From Buxus sempervirens (Eukaryota; Streptophyta; Magnoliopsida; Buxales; Buxaceae): 64,000 bases of DNA. The notes below the pieces were generated by a model. The model saw only the letters and a list, made by a program, of their open reading frames with translations, made no database searches and had not been told where the DNA came from. Positions 21,959-34,780 of this stretch are shown here, piece by piece. Positions within the stretch are counted from its first letter, which is position 1. Each line of letters opens with the position of its first letter. The DNA is taken from positions 31,486,766 to 31,550,765 of the forward strand of contig OX387184.1 of assembly GCA_947561395.2 (NCBI GenBank). Direction: 5' to 3'. The position numbers were made by a program, and so were the translations under genes.

Positions 21959-24039
21959 GGAAAGCCTAAACAAGGCAGGCGGACGACAAGAGGGAGCATA
22001 CGAGCAAGTCCCGACCAGCGTTTCGGGCATTTCGCAAAACCCGAGCCGAACAGCATACTTAGTGCGGTTCGAAATGTGGTCAAGCCTAGACCGCATTCAT
22101 TCTGCAGTTTCGCCCTGACCGCAATGCATATGCGGTCAAATTTAGTAATTAATAGAAAAAAATCATTTTCTCTGACCCGATTGGACCCAATCCGACCTGT
22201 TTCAATGTAAGCTGAACCAGTTGGGCTTTTTGGGTCAACCCAAGCCCATTTTGAGACCTTGGGCCCACCAAGGCTTTGTGAGCCTTCCAACGGGGCCCAC
22301 ATCCAACCCAGCCCAAACAAAGCCCGTTTTCAATAAATGGGCCAAAGGCCACTTGATTAATTACCCGTGGGCCAAGACCAAGCCCATTGGGCCCTTAAAA
22401 ATCTTTAACCCACCTGACTTACATATTTAATTAACCTTTAAACCAAAAACAACCAGATCCAACAAAGGTTACCCAATAACCCAGACTGGGCCATGGGCTC
22501 CAGCCCAACTTGGACTCCCACAGGCCTTCCAACAGGGCCCATACCCGACCCACATCATTTAAAGCGAAAAGATAAAAAAAAAAAAATCAAATAAAAAGGG
22601 GACCCACACCTTCAGTGGCTCCCACCAGACCAAACCAAATACATGCTGGGTTAGGGAATTGGGTGAGAATAAGTTGACTTAAACCGGGGAGACCCGAGGG
22701 ACCCGTCAAATCGACGAGGCGGGCCAGGGTGTCTTTGGACTTCCCTCGACATAACCGAGAACTTAGCCAGAGTCTCTGAAAAGCCGCAAACCAATTAAAA
22801 TTAGACTGAATAGGTACCCTGGTGTCGGCCTGCACCTCTCAGGCAGTGGCGATTCCAAATGTCCCAAGGCACGCACTCTCACATGCGCCTTGTCGTGCGA
22901 AAACAGGTGCGCACAGAAGGGAAAACAAAACTTGGAATTCTCTGGAGTTATTATTTAGGAGAGAGATCTGAGTTGAAGAGAGGGAAAAAAATTCTCATGG
23001 CCAAATGCTGTTGTGGTAGGTTAAAGGAATTCGATTTCAAGTTGGATCAATGGGGAGACAACAAGGAAATCTGTTCGTATCAAGGTAGAAATCAGGTAAG
23101 GAAATTTTAATTGTGAATTTCGTATTAATTACAAGAATCATGGAGATGTGTTTGATGTTAATCAGGTCTAGAAAATACTAGTTGGTTTCTAGATGTTTCA
23201 ATTGTAGCGTCCCAGATCCGGGTTTGCCCTGTCACAGCACCAACCAGTACCCGAGACCTACTTATGAGCCCAATAGAACCTAATAACCACAATTAACGTG
23301 TGCAATTACAATGTAATCATCAGAGTGCATAAGATAAAAAAGCATGGAATTTAAAATTTTCCATATAATAAAAGGGCATCTGTATAATAACTCCAAAATA
23401 CAACATTTAGGTACACAAAAAGGCAACTAAGATCTCTCCATCACTGTCTCTCACATGAGCATTCATACACAAAAATAATAATCCAAAGATAACTCCCAAG
23501 TTTACAAATCCCAAAAAAGAATAACTACATTCCCCTTGATAGTTTCTAGGAACTAAATACAATAACATAAAGAGAACCCCTAATACGGATAGTAAAAGTC
23601 CTCGGGCCTGCGCTCAGACTCACCCTCAATAGCTGCCCCAGTACGTGGCTCACCAAGTGGATCTGAAAACAAATCCAGTAAAACACAACACGCGTGAGAC
23701 TTAAAGTCCCAATAAGTATCAAACATGTATGAATGGAAGCAGTTGATGCAATACATATAACATTATGAGTAAAAGTAGTTTAGGCAATATATATTCCCAA
23801 GTCACAGCATCTCAATAATATAACACATAAAAATTAGCTAAAAAACCTAGTAGAACTGATAATGTAAAACAAACCTGTGGAACTCACGATGTAAGACAAA
23901 CCTTGCTCAGTAGTTATTAGAACCAATGTCACGTTCCACCACCCAAGATATAATACGCAATGAACAACCAAGTGTCAAGTGGGACTACTCATCCACTATT
24001 GAATACCAAGTGTCAAGTGGGCCTACTCATTCACAAGTA

Positions 24040-24262
24040 AATACCAAGAATCAAGTGGGACTACACATCCACTGTTGATCGCCAAGTGGAATTCCCCATC
24101 CACTATCACATCAATCGAGACCAAGTGGAATTCCCCATCCACCACCAATAAACCATACCAAGGGCAAGTGGAATTCCCCATCCACTGCCAATAAACCATA
24201 CCAAGGACAAGTGGAATTCCCCATCCACTGCCAATAAACCATAGCATCCACTGCCAATAAAC
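24040..24262 (-). repeat. Minisatellite, 43-base unit with GTGGAATTCCCCATCCAC
   Basis: Units at 24125, 24168 and 24211 (43-base period) with more diverged copies on both sides. Each holds a GTGGA...TCCAC inverted repeat around GAATTCC. Position corresponds to the variable keyword cluster of other T LTRs. Confidence 0.8.
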
Positions 24263-24513
24263 CATAGGCCAAAGCCTTGTCAAATCATATGAGAGTTTCT
24301 CAACATCGCTTTCATAAATCCAAGCCAATCAAAACGAAGGTCATAAAATCCTCAAAACACATTTTCGATGGATGGGATGATCTTAGGAATCCCATATAAG
24401 TCACCATACAAAAAATCAACAGATTCCGAGACAAAAAGTTTCGGACCTCAAAAATATTCTAAGTCTGGATAATAACATTGACTTTTCGGTGTATAATTTT
24501 TCTAGACGAATCT

Positions 24514-27500
24514 GTAAGCACCCAAATTTTGAACAAACCAAATAAAAGAGAAAAAATGTGCCAAAAAGACAGCAGAAAAGTCAAACCCTGATGGGTCAAA
24601 ATTTGACCTTTTGATCAAGAGAAAATTGGCCACCTTGCTGTATCTCAATGGATAGAGGATCCCGACACGGTTCCAACGCAACTGAGTTTGCTGGAATCGG
24701 AGTCCAGATGAAGGTTCGGTGGGCCGATCAAACTTAAAGGAGAGCCGAAGTTGACCTTTCCTCGAACCCCGTGCCAAGCACCTTGCTTTATATCATTGGA
24801 TAGAGAATCTCGACACGATTCCAACGCAACTGAGTTTGCAGGAATCGGAGTCCGGATGAAGGTTCTGCGGGTGGTCAAACTTGGGCGAAGCCAAAAGTTG
24901 ACTTTTTGCTAAAATCCGATCCAGAGGCCTTGCTTTATATCATTGGATAGAGGATCTCGACATGATTCCAGCGCAACTGAGTTTTCAGGAATCGAAGTCC
25001 GGATGAAGGTTCTGCAGGCGATCAAACTTGAGCAGAGCCAAAAGTTGACTTTCTGCTAAAATCCGATCCAGAGGCCTACCCCTAGGTCATGGGATAGAGG
25101 GCTCCGATACGATTCTAACGCAACTGAGTTTGCCCAGATCGGAGCCCGGATGAAGAAATTATGAGCTAACAAAATTCCCGAGCAGCAAAACCGGCAAACT
25201 GCGCACGTGGCAAAAAGCTGCACACGTGGCGAGTTGCGCAGGAAAATATCTCAGGGATCAAATCCGTAAATATCCAAACATTCAAAATATCCCAGGGACC
25301 AATCTGAAAATATCTGAATAAAATAATATTAAACCAAAATATCCCAGGGACTATATCTTAATTTTCGGATTTTTTAAACAAACCCGCGACGGCATTAAAT
25401 GATTTAATCATTTTGTCGCTCGCGCCCAGCGACAGCAAGTGGGCGCGATCTGGGCGCCAAAGTCGGCGGATACCCTTTCTCCTTCTATAAAAGCCACAAC
25501 CTCCTTCATTGCTGGGGGTTCAGATTTTTGGTTCGGAGAGTTGAGGTTGGACATTTTTTTGGAGGCATCCGAAGGCGGTCTTGACCATTATCTTCCCCAA
25601 AGAAAAAACCAGACCCCCCCCCCCCCATTCCTCTATTCCTCTTCTTCCTCATCAAACCCAAAGGAGATCAAACCCTAAGGAGATCTTGCCGTGGGCGTGG
25701 AGAGGTGTTGCTCGGCGGCTGCTCGCACAAGGAGGCTCCACCCACTTCGGATAGGTGTTGAAACACCCAGGTAATGTTCCCGACGAACTCTTGTCCAAAA
25801 TAAATAAGTTCATTGCGATATCTTGTTTTCTAGCATTTTTGTTCTTCACTGCTATTACTTGTTTGTTTGATTCGAAGGGGGAGCATGTTCCCCCATGAGT
25901 TCTCCCTCTCTGTTGTATCCCGATAAAGCCCCCAGTTCCCTTCCTTGTATGTTCTGTTAGAGTCCGGGTGTTCGGATTTGCAGGTTTGCAAGGAGGTTTG
26001 ATCTTCACAAAAATGTGTTTAGATTAAATCCAAAACTAGTTGGGAAGTGTTCTGGACATATTAGGAGACTAATGGAATAATTACAGGCCAAAAAAGATCG
26101 GCCAAAGATGGATATCTCGAAATAACAGAGAGTTGAAAACCGCAGTGAGTAGCCGCCTACTTGGCGCTCACTTGCGCTCACTTAGGAAGTAGGCGCCCCT
26201 TTTATCTCACTACCCGCCGAGCTGGCGCCCACTTGGCGCTCAGCTCGCGCTCACTTAAAACCATGTGCAATTCTGGCGCCCATCTCACGCCCATCTTGCG
26301 CTCAGCTCGCGCTCACTTCCCGCCCAGCTCGCACTCACTTGGTATCGAGTGAGCGCTAGGTCCGAATTTTGCCTCGTTCTTAGCCGCCTACTGGCGCTCA
26401 CCTGGCGCTCACTTCAGGAAGTGAGCGCATACCCCTAAAATATGCCAAATTGCTAGATTTTTGAAAAATTCCGAAAATACCCTTTATTGTACCGCGGGGG
26501 GCTTCACCCCCCGCACCCCCCACCCCCTTTGTTCGCTGCGCGTCCAACTAGTTCCTTGGTGCGGGGAGGTACCCCACGGGGCCCCGGGTACCTCCCCTTG
26601 GACCCAGCATGATGAGCTAGTCTCTCCTTGATAAATGTTGATTTTGATATGTCCCTATGACTTATATGCTGTAACTTTTGCTAGATATGGGTGGCATTTC
26701 CGAACCGAACCGGATGAACCAACAGGGCTTCCGGGTCACCCGGAAACCCGACATGGGACTTGGACCCCCGGTCCAACCTGATTTCCAGTGGGCCTTCCAC
26801 TAGGGCCCATCCGGCCCAATAAACATGTATGCATGCAACTTAATCAAGATAAGCAAAATTAATCGATTAAACCGGGCGGGCCAAACCAAAGGCGGTCCAC
26901 CCGAATCAGAATTGTGAAATTGATGCATGAAATGTATGGTTTGGCCGAGACCACGGGCCGGGCCTATCGGGCCCGCTAAAGCCCATTGAACCAAATTAAC
27001 TTAGGGTTTCCAAACCCTAATTCAGAGAGCCTTGGGCTTTCAAGCCCAAGCCCAGGTAAAAGGCCCCAAGCCCAATGCTTGGCCCATTTTATCACAGATA
27101 AGAAAGGTAAAATCAAAATCACTTGGCAACCAATTGTGGGGCCCGCTCAAGGGCCCACAAAGCAATCCCGGCCCGCTTTGGCATGAAATCCACTTAAATA
27201 AACAAACTTAAACTTCAAATAAAAATCAATTCATTTGAACCAAAGCCCAAAGGGCCTCTCAGGTTTAGACTGAGGCCCACCAAAGGGACATATGGGCCAC
27301 ACTTGGGCCACCAAGGGATCCGTGGGCCTTCCAATGGGGCCCACCCAATCAAACTCACTTCATTCAATAATAAGAAGATAAAATCAAGTAAAGGGGCCCA
27401 CACCACCTTGGCGGTCCCACCAGACTTAACCAAAATTGAATGCTGGATTAGGAATCGGGTGAGTGAGAGACCAAAGTTGACTCAAACCAGGAAAACCTAT

Positions 27501-27725
27501 GGGACCCGTCATTCGGAGGGGTGGACTGGGGTGTCTACGGACTTCCCCAGACCGCAACCGAGAACAGACTTAGAATCTCAAGCCGCAGACCAAAAGCCTT
27601 AGTAGAAGAACTTAGGCACCCAGGTGTCTGCCTGCACCCCATCAGGCAGTGGTGACTCCAAACAACCCTGAGCCACGCATCGTTTTACGTGCGCCTCTTC
27701 GTGCGACCGAAATCGGGTGCGCACA
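24514..27725 (+). mobile_element. Family P solo LTR, TSD GAATC
   Basis: TGTAAGCACCC (24514) to GGGTGCGCACA (27725), with GAATC at 24509-24513 and 27726-27730. Near the start a block of about 130 bases containing CAACTGAGTTTGCnGGAATC is repeated several times (24600-25150). Inverted repeats ATTAAATGATTTAAT (25394-25408) and TGTCGCT/AGCGACA (25414-25434) precede TATAAAA (25486-25492). Donor-like CAG|GTAATG is at 25771. GGCGCTCACTT and GCGCCCA motifs recur at 26155-26420. The hairpin CTGCCTG/CAGGCAG precedes TGGTGACTCC (27650-27659). Confidence 0.9.
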
Positions 27726-29079
27726 GAATCTATAAGGAGTTTCAGGCTCAAATTCTAGTTGTAGTCTATTGAAGGGTATACAAATCTTCTAAAATTTTCT
27801 AGGCTCCTAAATCACTCGTTTGGATATCAAACTCAAAAAGTGGCCTTTTCTAAAAATCGGGAAAACTGGAAATTTAGGCATAAACTGGAAAGTTGACTTT
27901 TTATTGGTTGGGAATTGAGCCCTGAGAGTATTTTTATTGGTTCCAAATGGCGGGGTAAAACCTTATTTACATGTAAAGACTTAAGTAAATTGAGCAATAA
28001 ATACACAGGACATTTACTTAAATGTCTTTCATGTAATAAGGGTGCTATGCGAGAGGCTTGGGTTGTTTGGGAAAGGGTTTGAGAGAAAAAGGCTAAACAA
28101 ATCAAGAAACAGGGTCCACGATTAGCCCCTGGATTAATCGCTCAGGAGCGATTAGCTTTAGGGCGCAGACGCTGAGGTTCAAGGTTCGGGCGTTGAGGTT
28201 TAAAGTGCGCGGGCCCAGGTTTAAAACAAGGTCGACGCGCGCGCGCTAAGGTTTGACGTTCACGCGTTAAGGCAATACGCAAGGCAACGTTCGCGTGTTC
28301 CCTTTGAACGTGCGCACGTTAAAGTTGTAGATTAATCGCCCAGGTTAATCTTGATTTGCGATTTAAGATAACAGAGACTTGTATTTTGGGGGTTTGGCTT
28401 AGGATTAATCGTAAATTTCCAAGATTAATCGCCACCTCGGGATTTCAGATATTTTTGGCTATTTTCGACCCAAAACTCATACAACTCCTTCCTAACCTTT
28501 CCAAAACCCAAATGGGATGATCATAAATCATCCCAACACACTTAAAAATACATTGTAAAACAAAGATTCATTCCAAATCCTCATGAACACAACATCCATC
28601 ACATAAATCATCATTCAAATACCAAACTCAAACCCTAATTCGAAATGTGAACAATAGAGATGGAAATCAAGGGAAAATCAATGAAAAACTAAACCAAATA
28701 GTTACATAAACCAAACCCTACGAATTTTTGAAGCAAAACCCTACATGCAAATGAGTCTTCAGTTTATCAAAACCCTAAGATAGAGAAATACGAAAATCCA
28801 ATAAATTCATTTTAGTTGAAGGGTTTGTTACTTACTTATTTAATGGAGAAGCAACCTTCCCTTCAAGCTCTTCTCTCCTTCTTCTTCTTTCCTCTTGAAG
28901 CTTCAAGCAAGCTTCCACACTTTCTCTCTCTTGTTCTATACGTCCAAGACACGAGGGAGTGTTCTAAAAATACTTAAAATAGAAATTAGGGCATCCTTTT
29001 ATATGCCCAAACTTTTGGTCTTTTAAATCTGCCCCTAAACAAGGCTTTTATTCAACTAAAACCCTTAGGGTGTACTTAA

Positions 29080-30615
29080 GGCATACCAGGGGGTACCTTA
29101 GTGTTATTCGAGGGAATACCTTGGTGTTAAGTTGAGGGTACCTTAGTGTTATTTGAGGAATACCTTAGTGTTTCAAGGGGGATTTACCTTAGTTACTCAA
29201 GAGGTAATACTTTAAGTAAACTTGGAAGGGTACCATAGTTATACAAAAGGGGGTACCTTGATTATTGAAAGGTGTACCTTAGTTATACAGGGGTGTACAT
29301 TTAGGTAATGCAAGGAGGTATACCCTAGGTTATGGAATAGGTGTACCTTAGTAATATAAGAGGGTAATTTAGTTATACAAAGGGGGTCCCCTAGCTGTAT
29401 AAGGGGGGTGTACCTTAGTTATTCAAGGGGGTATATTAGCTAAAACAGTGGGGGTACCATAGCTATAGAAGGGATATACCTTAGTTGTATGAGAGAGGTA
29501 CCTTAGTTATATAAGGGGTTATACCTTAGGGAAAACAGTGGGGGGATACCTTACTTATATAGGGGTTACTTTAGTTAGACAAAGGGGGTACTTTAGCTAT
29601 ATAGGGGGTGTACCCTAGGTAAAACAGCGGGGGTACTTTACTTATATGAGAGGAATACCTCTAGGAAATTCAAGGGGGTGTCCCCTAGGTAATGTAAAGG
29701 ATGTACCTTAGGTATGTTGGAGGTACTTTAGGGATATAAAGGGGGTACCTTAGCTGTATAAGGGAATGTACCTTAGCTAAACAAGGGGTACTTCAAGTAA
29801 GACAGTAGAGTACCTTAGTTAAAATAAAATGATACCTTAGGCAATACAAGTGAGGTACCTTAGGTATAATTTGAAGGTACTTTAGGTATTCGAATGGGGT
29901 ACCTTAGGCAATACAGTGGGGTACCTTGGTCAATATGAGTGAGGTGCCTTAGGTAATATAAGGGGGTACTTTAGGTATACATGTGGGGTACCTTAGGCAA
30001 ACACAAAGGGATACCTTAGGTAAACACAAGGGTACCTTAGGCAAACACAAGGGGATACCTTAGGTAAACACAGGGGTACCTTGGGTAATTCAGAGGGGTA
30101 CCTTAGGTAAACATAGAGGGTACTTTAGGTAAATCAAAGGGATACCTTAGGCAAGCATAGGGGTACCTTAGGGATATAAGTAGGGTACCTTAACTATAAT
30201 TAGGGGGTACTTTAGGTATTCAAATGGGATACCTTTGGCAAAACACTGGAGTACTTTAGGTGTACTTGAGTGGTACCTTAGGTAACACTTGGATATACTT
30301 TGAGTAATACATTGGGGTACTTCGGGTAATACATGGGTGTACCCTAGGCATATTTAGGTGGTACTTTGGGTAATACTTTGGTGTACTCTAGGTATACTTG
30401 GACGGTACCTTGAGTAGTACATGGATGTACTTTGGGTATACAATGGGAGTACCTTGCGTAATACAAGAGGTACTTTAGTGGTATTTGGAAGGGTACCCTT
30501 AGGAGGTTCTTTAGGTACTCTTAGGAGTTACTTGAGGTACATGTGAGAGGTACCTTGGGTACACTTAGATGAATATTTGGGTACACTGAGAAGGTACTTT
30601 AAGTATACTCGGGAG
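29080..30615 (-). repeat. Large GGGGTACCTTAGG minisatellite in the U3 of the reverse T LTR
   Basis: About 1.5 kb of degenerate units of roughly 25-35 bases, each with GGTACCTTAG or a close variant followed by TATA-, AACA- or AATAC-type spacers. The unit core GGTACC is a 6-base palindrome. There are some 50 copies. No other LTR in the window carries it, so it expanded within this copy or its immediate source. Confidence 0.88.
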
Positions 30616-31554
30616 ATGATTTGTGGTACACTTAACTCCAATTTTTCCGAATTTGTTTTCCAATTCGCTAGATCTAATTGAAAGATATCTTAGCCAATTG
30701 TAACTAAGACATAACACTAACTAAGCTTTTCTTTAATAACTTCAATTCGATTCCCCTAACTCTTTAGGTATAATCCATATTTACCCCATCTTCATAACAC
30801 AATTTCTTAATTAGTCTAATAATTACACTTTAGATAATTAAGCTTAATAATTAAGGTATAATCCGGGACGGAGTTTTACATCAATCATTTAATAGAGATT
30901 TTATTGAGAGGATTCTGATTTGGAGGATCAGAAGCAGCAGGATCTGGATTAGAAAAAACATCAGGTAAGGATTGATGTGTATTTCAGAGAATTTGCAATG
31001 TTTGGTTAGATGTAAGTAGACCTGGAAATAATCTACTTGAGTTTCTGAACTTTATGTTAACAGAAGTATAGATCGAGTGTCGAAGAGAGGAGATCAAGAA
31101 ACTCAAGTCTAGCAGATAAATTGTGGTTGGATTAGAGTTTGATCAAGTAAGTAGCACCTTTCTAAAATGAATTTATGTTGAAATTTTTCCGATTAAGCAC
31201 ATGAGAAACGAATTCTGAGATGTTACATCATGATTTCATGAGTTTTGAGTAAAGAATATAGAAATTCTATAGATTTGATTTATAATTGTGATATATTGAT
31301 GTTTGTTCTATTAGGAAACTTCTATTAATGATTTAGAGAGTGATTACAATGATTTATATTGATTAGAACATGATTTAATAGTTTAAATATTGAAAAATCA
31401 GAGAAATTGCAATTCTATTCGCGACCTGAGATTTTGGCCGAGTGCTTGCAATTGTGCTCGAGCGCTGCGCCTTGCTTGTGTTTTTGAAAAATTCTCAAAA
31501 CCCGAATGTTAATTATCCCAATCAAGCCGAGCGCCCAACAGGACGCTCGAGCAC

Positions 31555-34500
31555 TGTAAGCACCTCATTTTTGCGCCCCCAGAAAAGCAAAAAATGCAAA
31601 ACGGCTAAAAAGTCAAATCTTGAGGGGTGAAAAGTTGACCTTTTAATCAGATAAAATTTGGCCACCTTGCTTTAGCTCAATGGATAGAGCATTCCGACAC
31701 GAGTCCAACGCAACCGGGTTTGCAGGAATCGGGGTCCGGATGAGGGTTCTGCGGGCGGTCAAACTGGAAGGAGAACCGAGAGTTGACTTTTCCTCGAATT
31801 CCGTGCCAAGTACCTTGCTCTATACCCTTGGATAAAGAATATCGACACAATTCCAACGCAACTGGGTTTGCAGGAATCGGGGTCTGAATGAAGGTTCTAA
31901 GGGCAGTCAAACTTAAGGGAAGGCCAAAAGTTGACTTTTCCTCGAACTCCGTGCCAAGTGTTTAGCACTATGTCATTAAATAGAGGGCTCTGATACGAGT
32001 TTAACACAATTGAGTTTGCTCAAATCGGAGTTCGGATGAAGGAGATATGATCTGTCAAGGTTTCCGAGCAGCAAAGCCGGAAGCTGCACACGTGGCGCAG
32101 GAGCTGCACACGTGGCAGCCAACGCAGCAAAATATCTCAGGGACTAAATCTTAAATATCAAAAATTCATACGGGCGATCCGTAGATATCCAAAAGTTTCA
32201 AATCGGTCGAATCGGTCAAGTCGAAGGGCAAATCCGTAATTTTTCGATATGTATCCAGTATTTAATACCGGATACACTTGCCCCTCTTCATATCCGGACT
32301 TGAAGGCCGGATACAAGGAGATTTTCGCGCGAGATTCGCACCGATTGCCCGACAAATTCGCAGCGGCATTTAATTTTCAAATGATTATGTTTGGTATCCG
32401 GCATTGAAGACCGGACACAAAGGAACCTTAGTGTATCCGGACATGAAGGCCGGATATGAAGAGTACTTAGTGTATCCGGCCTGAGTTGCCGGATACATTA
32501 AGTTTGTCTATAAATACAAATCAGCAGCTCATTTCCGAGGGTTGGGTGGTCCTTGCTATTCTTGAGCTCTCTTCTCTCACCTACCCACCTCCGAATCCCC
32601 CCTCTTCCAACTCCATTTGGCCCTTCATCACCTCTCCACACCATCCAAGCCTTTCTTATCCTCCTCCTCCTCCTCCTTCACCTCCATTCATAACCCAACA
32701 AGAGGAGGAGCCACCGCTGTTGCTGTCAAGAGGGAGAGCTTCCAGCAGCTGTCCTGCACCCAGGAGGTACATCCACACTGCCTCAGGACTCAAGGACCCC
32801 AAGGTGAGGTTCCTAGACATGCTTAGTTTAACATATATTAAAGGTAGAGTTTTCTGCTGTTTTTTTTTTTTTGTTCCCTCCTCCTTCCCTTGCATGAGCT
32901 CACTTCCATGGTGGTTTCACCATGCATTTTTTACCTCCCTCATGGCACGAAGCCACCCTCATTGAGAAGTCCACGTAGGCCCTTCGTAAGAGTCATAAGA
33001 ACTCAGTTTTGTTTATGTTTATATGTCCCATGCATAGTTGTTCTTAGTTTACTGCTAGGAATATTTAAGAAGGGAGCATGTTCCCTTTTTTGTCGCTTCT
33101 CATGTATCCCCCATATAACCCCCCCCCCCCCCCCCCCCCCCCTTTCTCCACCCTTCTTTAGGCCTTCCTAGGGCTGTGAGGACGAGCTGCGTGAGTTAGG
33201 ACGATTGAAGGATGCCATACTAAGCATGCTAGTTTTCCTTGTCATTGCTTTATGTTTATATGTCCCATGCATGCTCATTTTAAAAGACCATGCCCTGTCA
33301 TGGACCTGTTAGGAGTCTTTTTTCTGTCGTTGTGGTAACATGCCGGCCAACCACCTGCTGCCATGACCCACCCCAGCATGTTCCTACCCCCCCCCCCCCC
33401 CTCCTTTACCCCATGGCCCCCCAACCATGCTCTCCTCCCCTTGATTTCGCTAAAAAGATCCAAGGAGAGAAGGCAAATGTGGCTTCTCCCAAACCTGAAC
33501 CAACGTGGGCCCTCACAGGGGCCCACAAGACCCCTAGGAACCCCCTGGAAACACCCCGAATGGCAAAAAGCCCAAAAAAGGCCATTCCAGGGTGATCCGG
33601 CAACTCAGGCCGGATCACCTGAGGCCTGGGTGTATCCGGCTACTTAGGCCGGATCACCCATGGCCCCTGTGTATCCGGCCACTCTGGCCGGATCACCTAC
33701 AAACCAAGTGTGTCCGGCCTGAGTTGCCGGATACACACAGAAGTATGTTTTTTTTTGTGTTTTCTTGATGTCTTGCCAAATTTGGGAGTGCTTTGAACCA
33801 AACCAGATAAACCGATAGGGTTTCTGGGCCACCCGGAAACCCAAGTTGGGACTTGGACCGCCGGTCCGACTTGGCACACCCGTGGGCCTTCCAACGGGCC
33901 CACCAAGCCCAATGAACCCGAAAGCATGTAATTAAACAAGCTAAGCAAAAGTGAACCAATTGAATTGGGTGGACCAAACCCAATGCGGCCCACCCAAGCC
34001 TTGTCATGTGTGGATTAATGCATAAACTGCGTGGTTTGGCCGTGACCGCAGGCAAGGGTCTATCGGGCCCGCCAAAGCCCGCTAACCGACCCGAGTTCGG
34101 GTGCAAGCCCTAAACTCCAAAGAACCGGGATTTCCAGCCTAAAACCTGGATCACGGGCCCCAAGCCCAGTGACCAGCCCATTGTGGCAAATTAAAAAGAT
34201 AAAACAAAATCACTTGACCACCATGTGGGCCCACCTAAGGGGCCCACAAACCAATCCGGCCCACCTTTTGCATGGAAAACACTTAATCTTCAAATCCAAA
34301 CCTAAGTAAAATCAATGCATTATCCAAAGCCCACAGGGCCTCCTAGGGCTAGACAGAGGCCCACCCAGGGCAAACGGGCTCGACCAAGCCCGCCAAGGAC
34401 ACCGTGGGCCTTCCAACGGGGCCCACCCAATCAGACTCAAATAATTTAAGTTAAACAAAGATAAAATCAACTAAAGGGACCCACACCACCCAGGAGGTCC

Positions 34501-34780
34501 CGCCAAGACCTAACAAAGAAGCATGCTGGATTAGGAATCGGGTGAAGGCCAAATAGAATGCTAACTCAAACCAGGGAACCCACGGGACCCGTCATCCGAC
34601 GGGGTGGACTGGGGTGTCTACGGACTTCCCCAGACCGCAACCGAGAACCAAACTTAGAATCTCAAAGTCACAGACCAAAAGCCCTAAATAGACAAGATTA
34701 GGCACCCAGGTGTCCGCCTGCACCCCATCAGGCAGTGGTGACTCCAAATCACCCCGTGCCGCGTTTCCCACGCGCGCACA
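31555..34780 (+). mobile_element. Family P solo LTR, imperfect TSD AGCAC/AGCGC
   Basis: TGTAAGCACCTC (31555) to CGCGCGCACA (34780). Flanks AGCAC (31550-31554) and AGCGC (34781-34785) match in four of five bases. Upstream of TATAAATA (32509-32516) are four TATCCGG...CCGGATA-type inverted repeats (32291-32313, 32395-32416, 32434-32456, 32473-32495). The same motif recurs downstream at 33594-33735. Donor-like AAG|GTGAGG is at 32804. A 24-base poly-C run lies at 33119-33142 and another near 33390. Ends with CGCCTG/CAGGCA arms and TGGTGACTCC (34736-34745). Confidence 0.88.

Larger units (their letters stand above)
1..22915 (+). mobile_element. Retroelement A: gag-bearing Ty3/gypsy-like LTR element without pol, 5' end outside window
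   Basis: Composite element running off the left edge. Visible in order are a broken gag (about 200-2470), a non-coding stretch with recurrent CTGGGGCA motifs (2471-4436), a hypervariable tandem array (4440-4664, 11007-11956, 12676-12960), a short 3' ORF (from 13224), a polypurine tract GGGGGG (16569-16574), and the 3' LTR (16579-22915). It is interrupted by two solo LTRs, a Cassandra element and, within its LTR, a third solo LTR. No RT, RNase H or integrase motifs were found. A tandem array between coding region and 3' LTR is known from Ogre/Tat-type elements, so a non-autonomous Tat-like relative is the best guess. The left boundary and left TSD are not in the window; the right flank is GAAGG (22916-22920). 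Confidence 0.75.
16579..22915 (+). mobile_element. 3' LTR of retroelement A (family P), interrupted
   Basis: TGTAGACACC (16579) to AGGTGCGCACA (22915). With the nested solo LTR removed it is about 3.0 kb, like the other P copies. Upstream of the TATA box TATAAAA (17372-17378) are inverted repeats including ACCGCATTTGAAATGCGGT (17281-17299) and a 21-base one at 17188-17208. A donor-like AAG|GTGAG lies at 17654. Related GACCGCA/TGCGGTC motifs recur downstream near 22060-22140. Hairpin arms GCCTG/CAGGC precede TGGCGATTCC (22847-22856). A 23-base poly-T run is at 17848-17870. Confidence 0.82.
23203..30880 (-). mobile_element. Family T solo LTR in reverse orientation, TSD TCAAT, interrupted
   Basis: On the plus strand it starts TGTAGCGTCCC (23203) and ends GGAGTTTTACA (30880), the reverse complement of a T LTR. 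TCAAT flanks it at 23198-23202 and 30881-30885. P element 24514-27725 is nested inside; the remainder is about 4.5 kb, longer than its relatives because of a large array (29080-30610) in what is its U3. TATA on the minus strand is near 28994. Its sequence near 27790-27990 is the reverse complement of the T LTR near 14200-14480. Confidence 0.88.

Noticed and set aside
21811..22320. Minus-strand open frame of 169 codons (and antisense partner 21839-22210)
   Set aside because: It crosses the boundary between a solo LTR (ends 21958) and the host P LTR, so it is a chance frame over an insertion junction.
23203..30615. CRISPR-like arrays suggested by regular repeats
   Set aside because: Units are degenerate and directly adjoining, without uniform repeats and unique spacers, and the DNA is plant nuclear.
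32486..33171. Pro/Ser-rich plus-strand open frames downstream of the P TATA box
   Set aside because: Low-complexity CT-rich leader of the LTR with homopolymer runs; equivalent regions of other P copies do not keep the frame.
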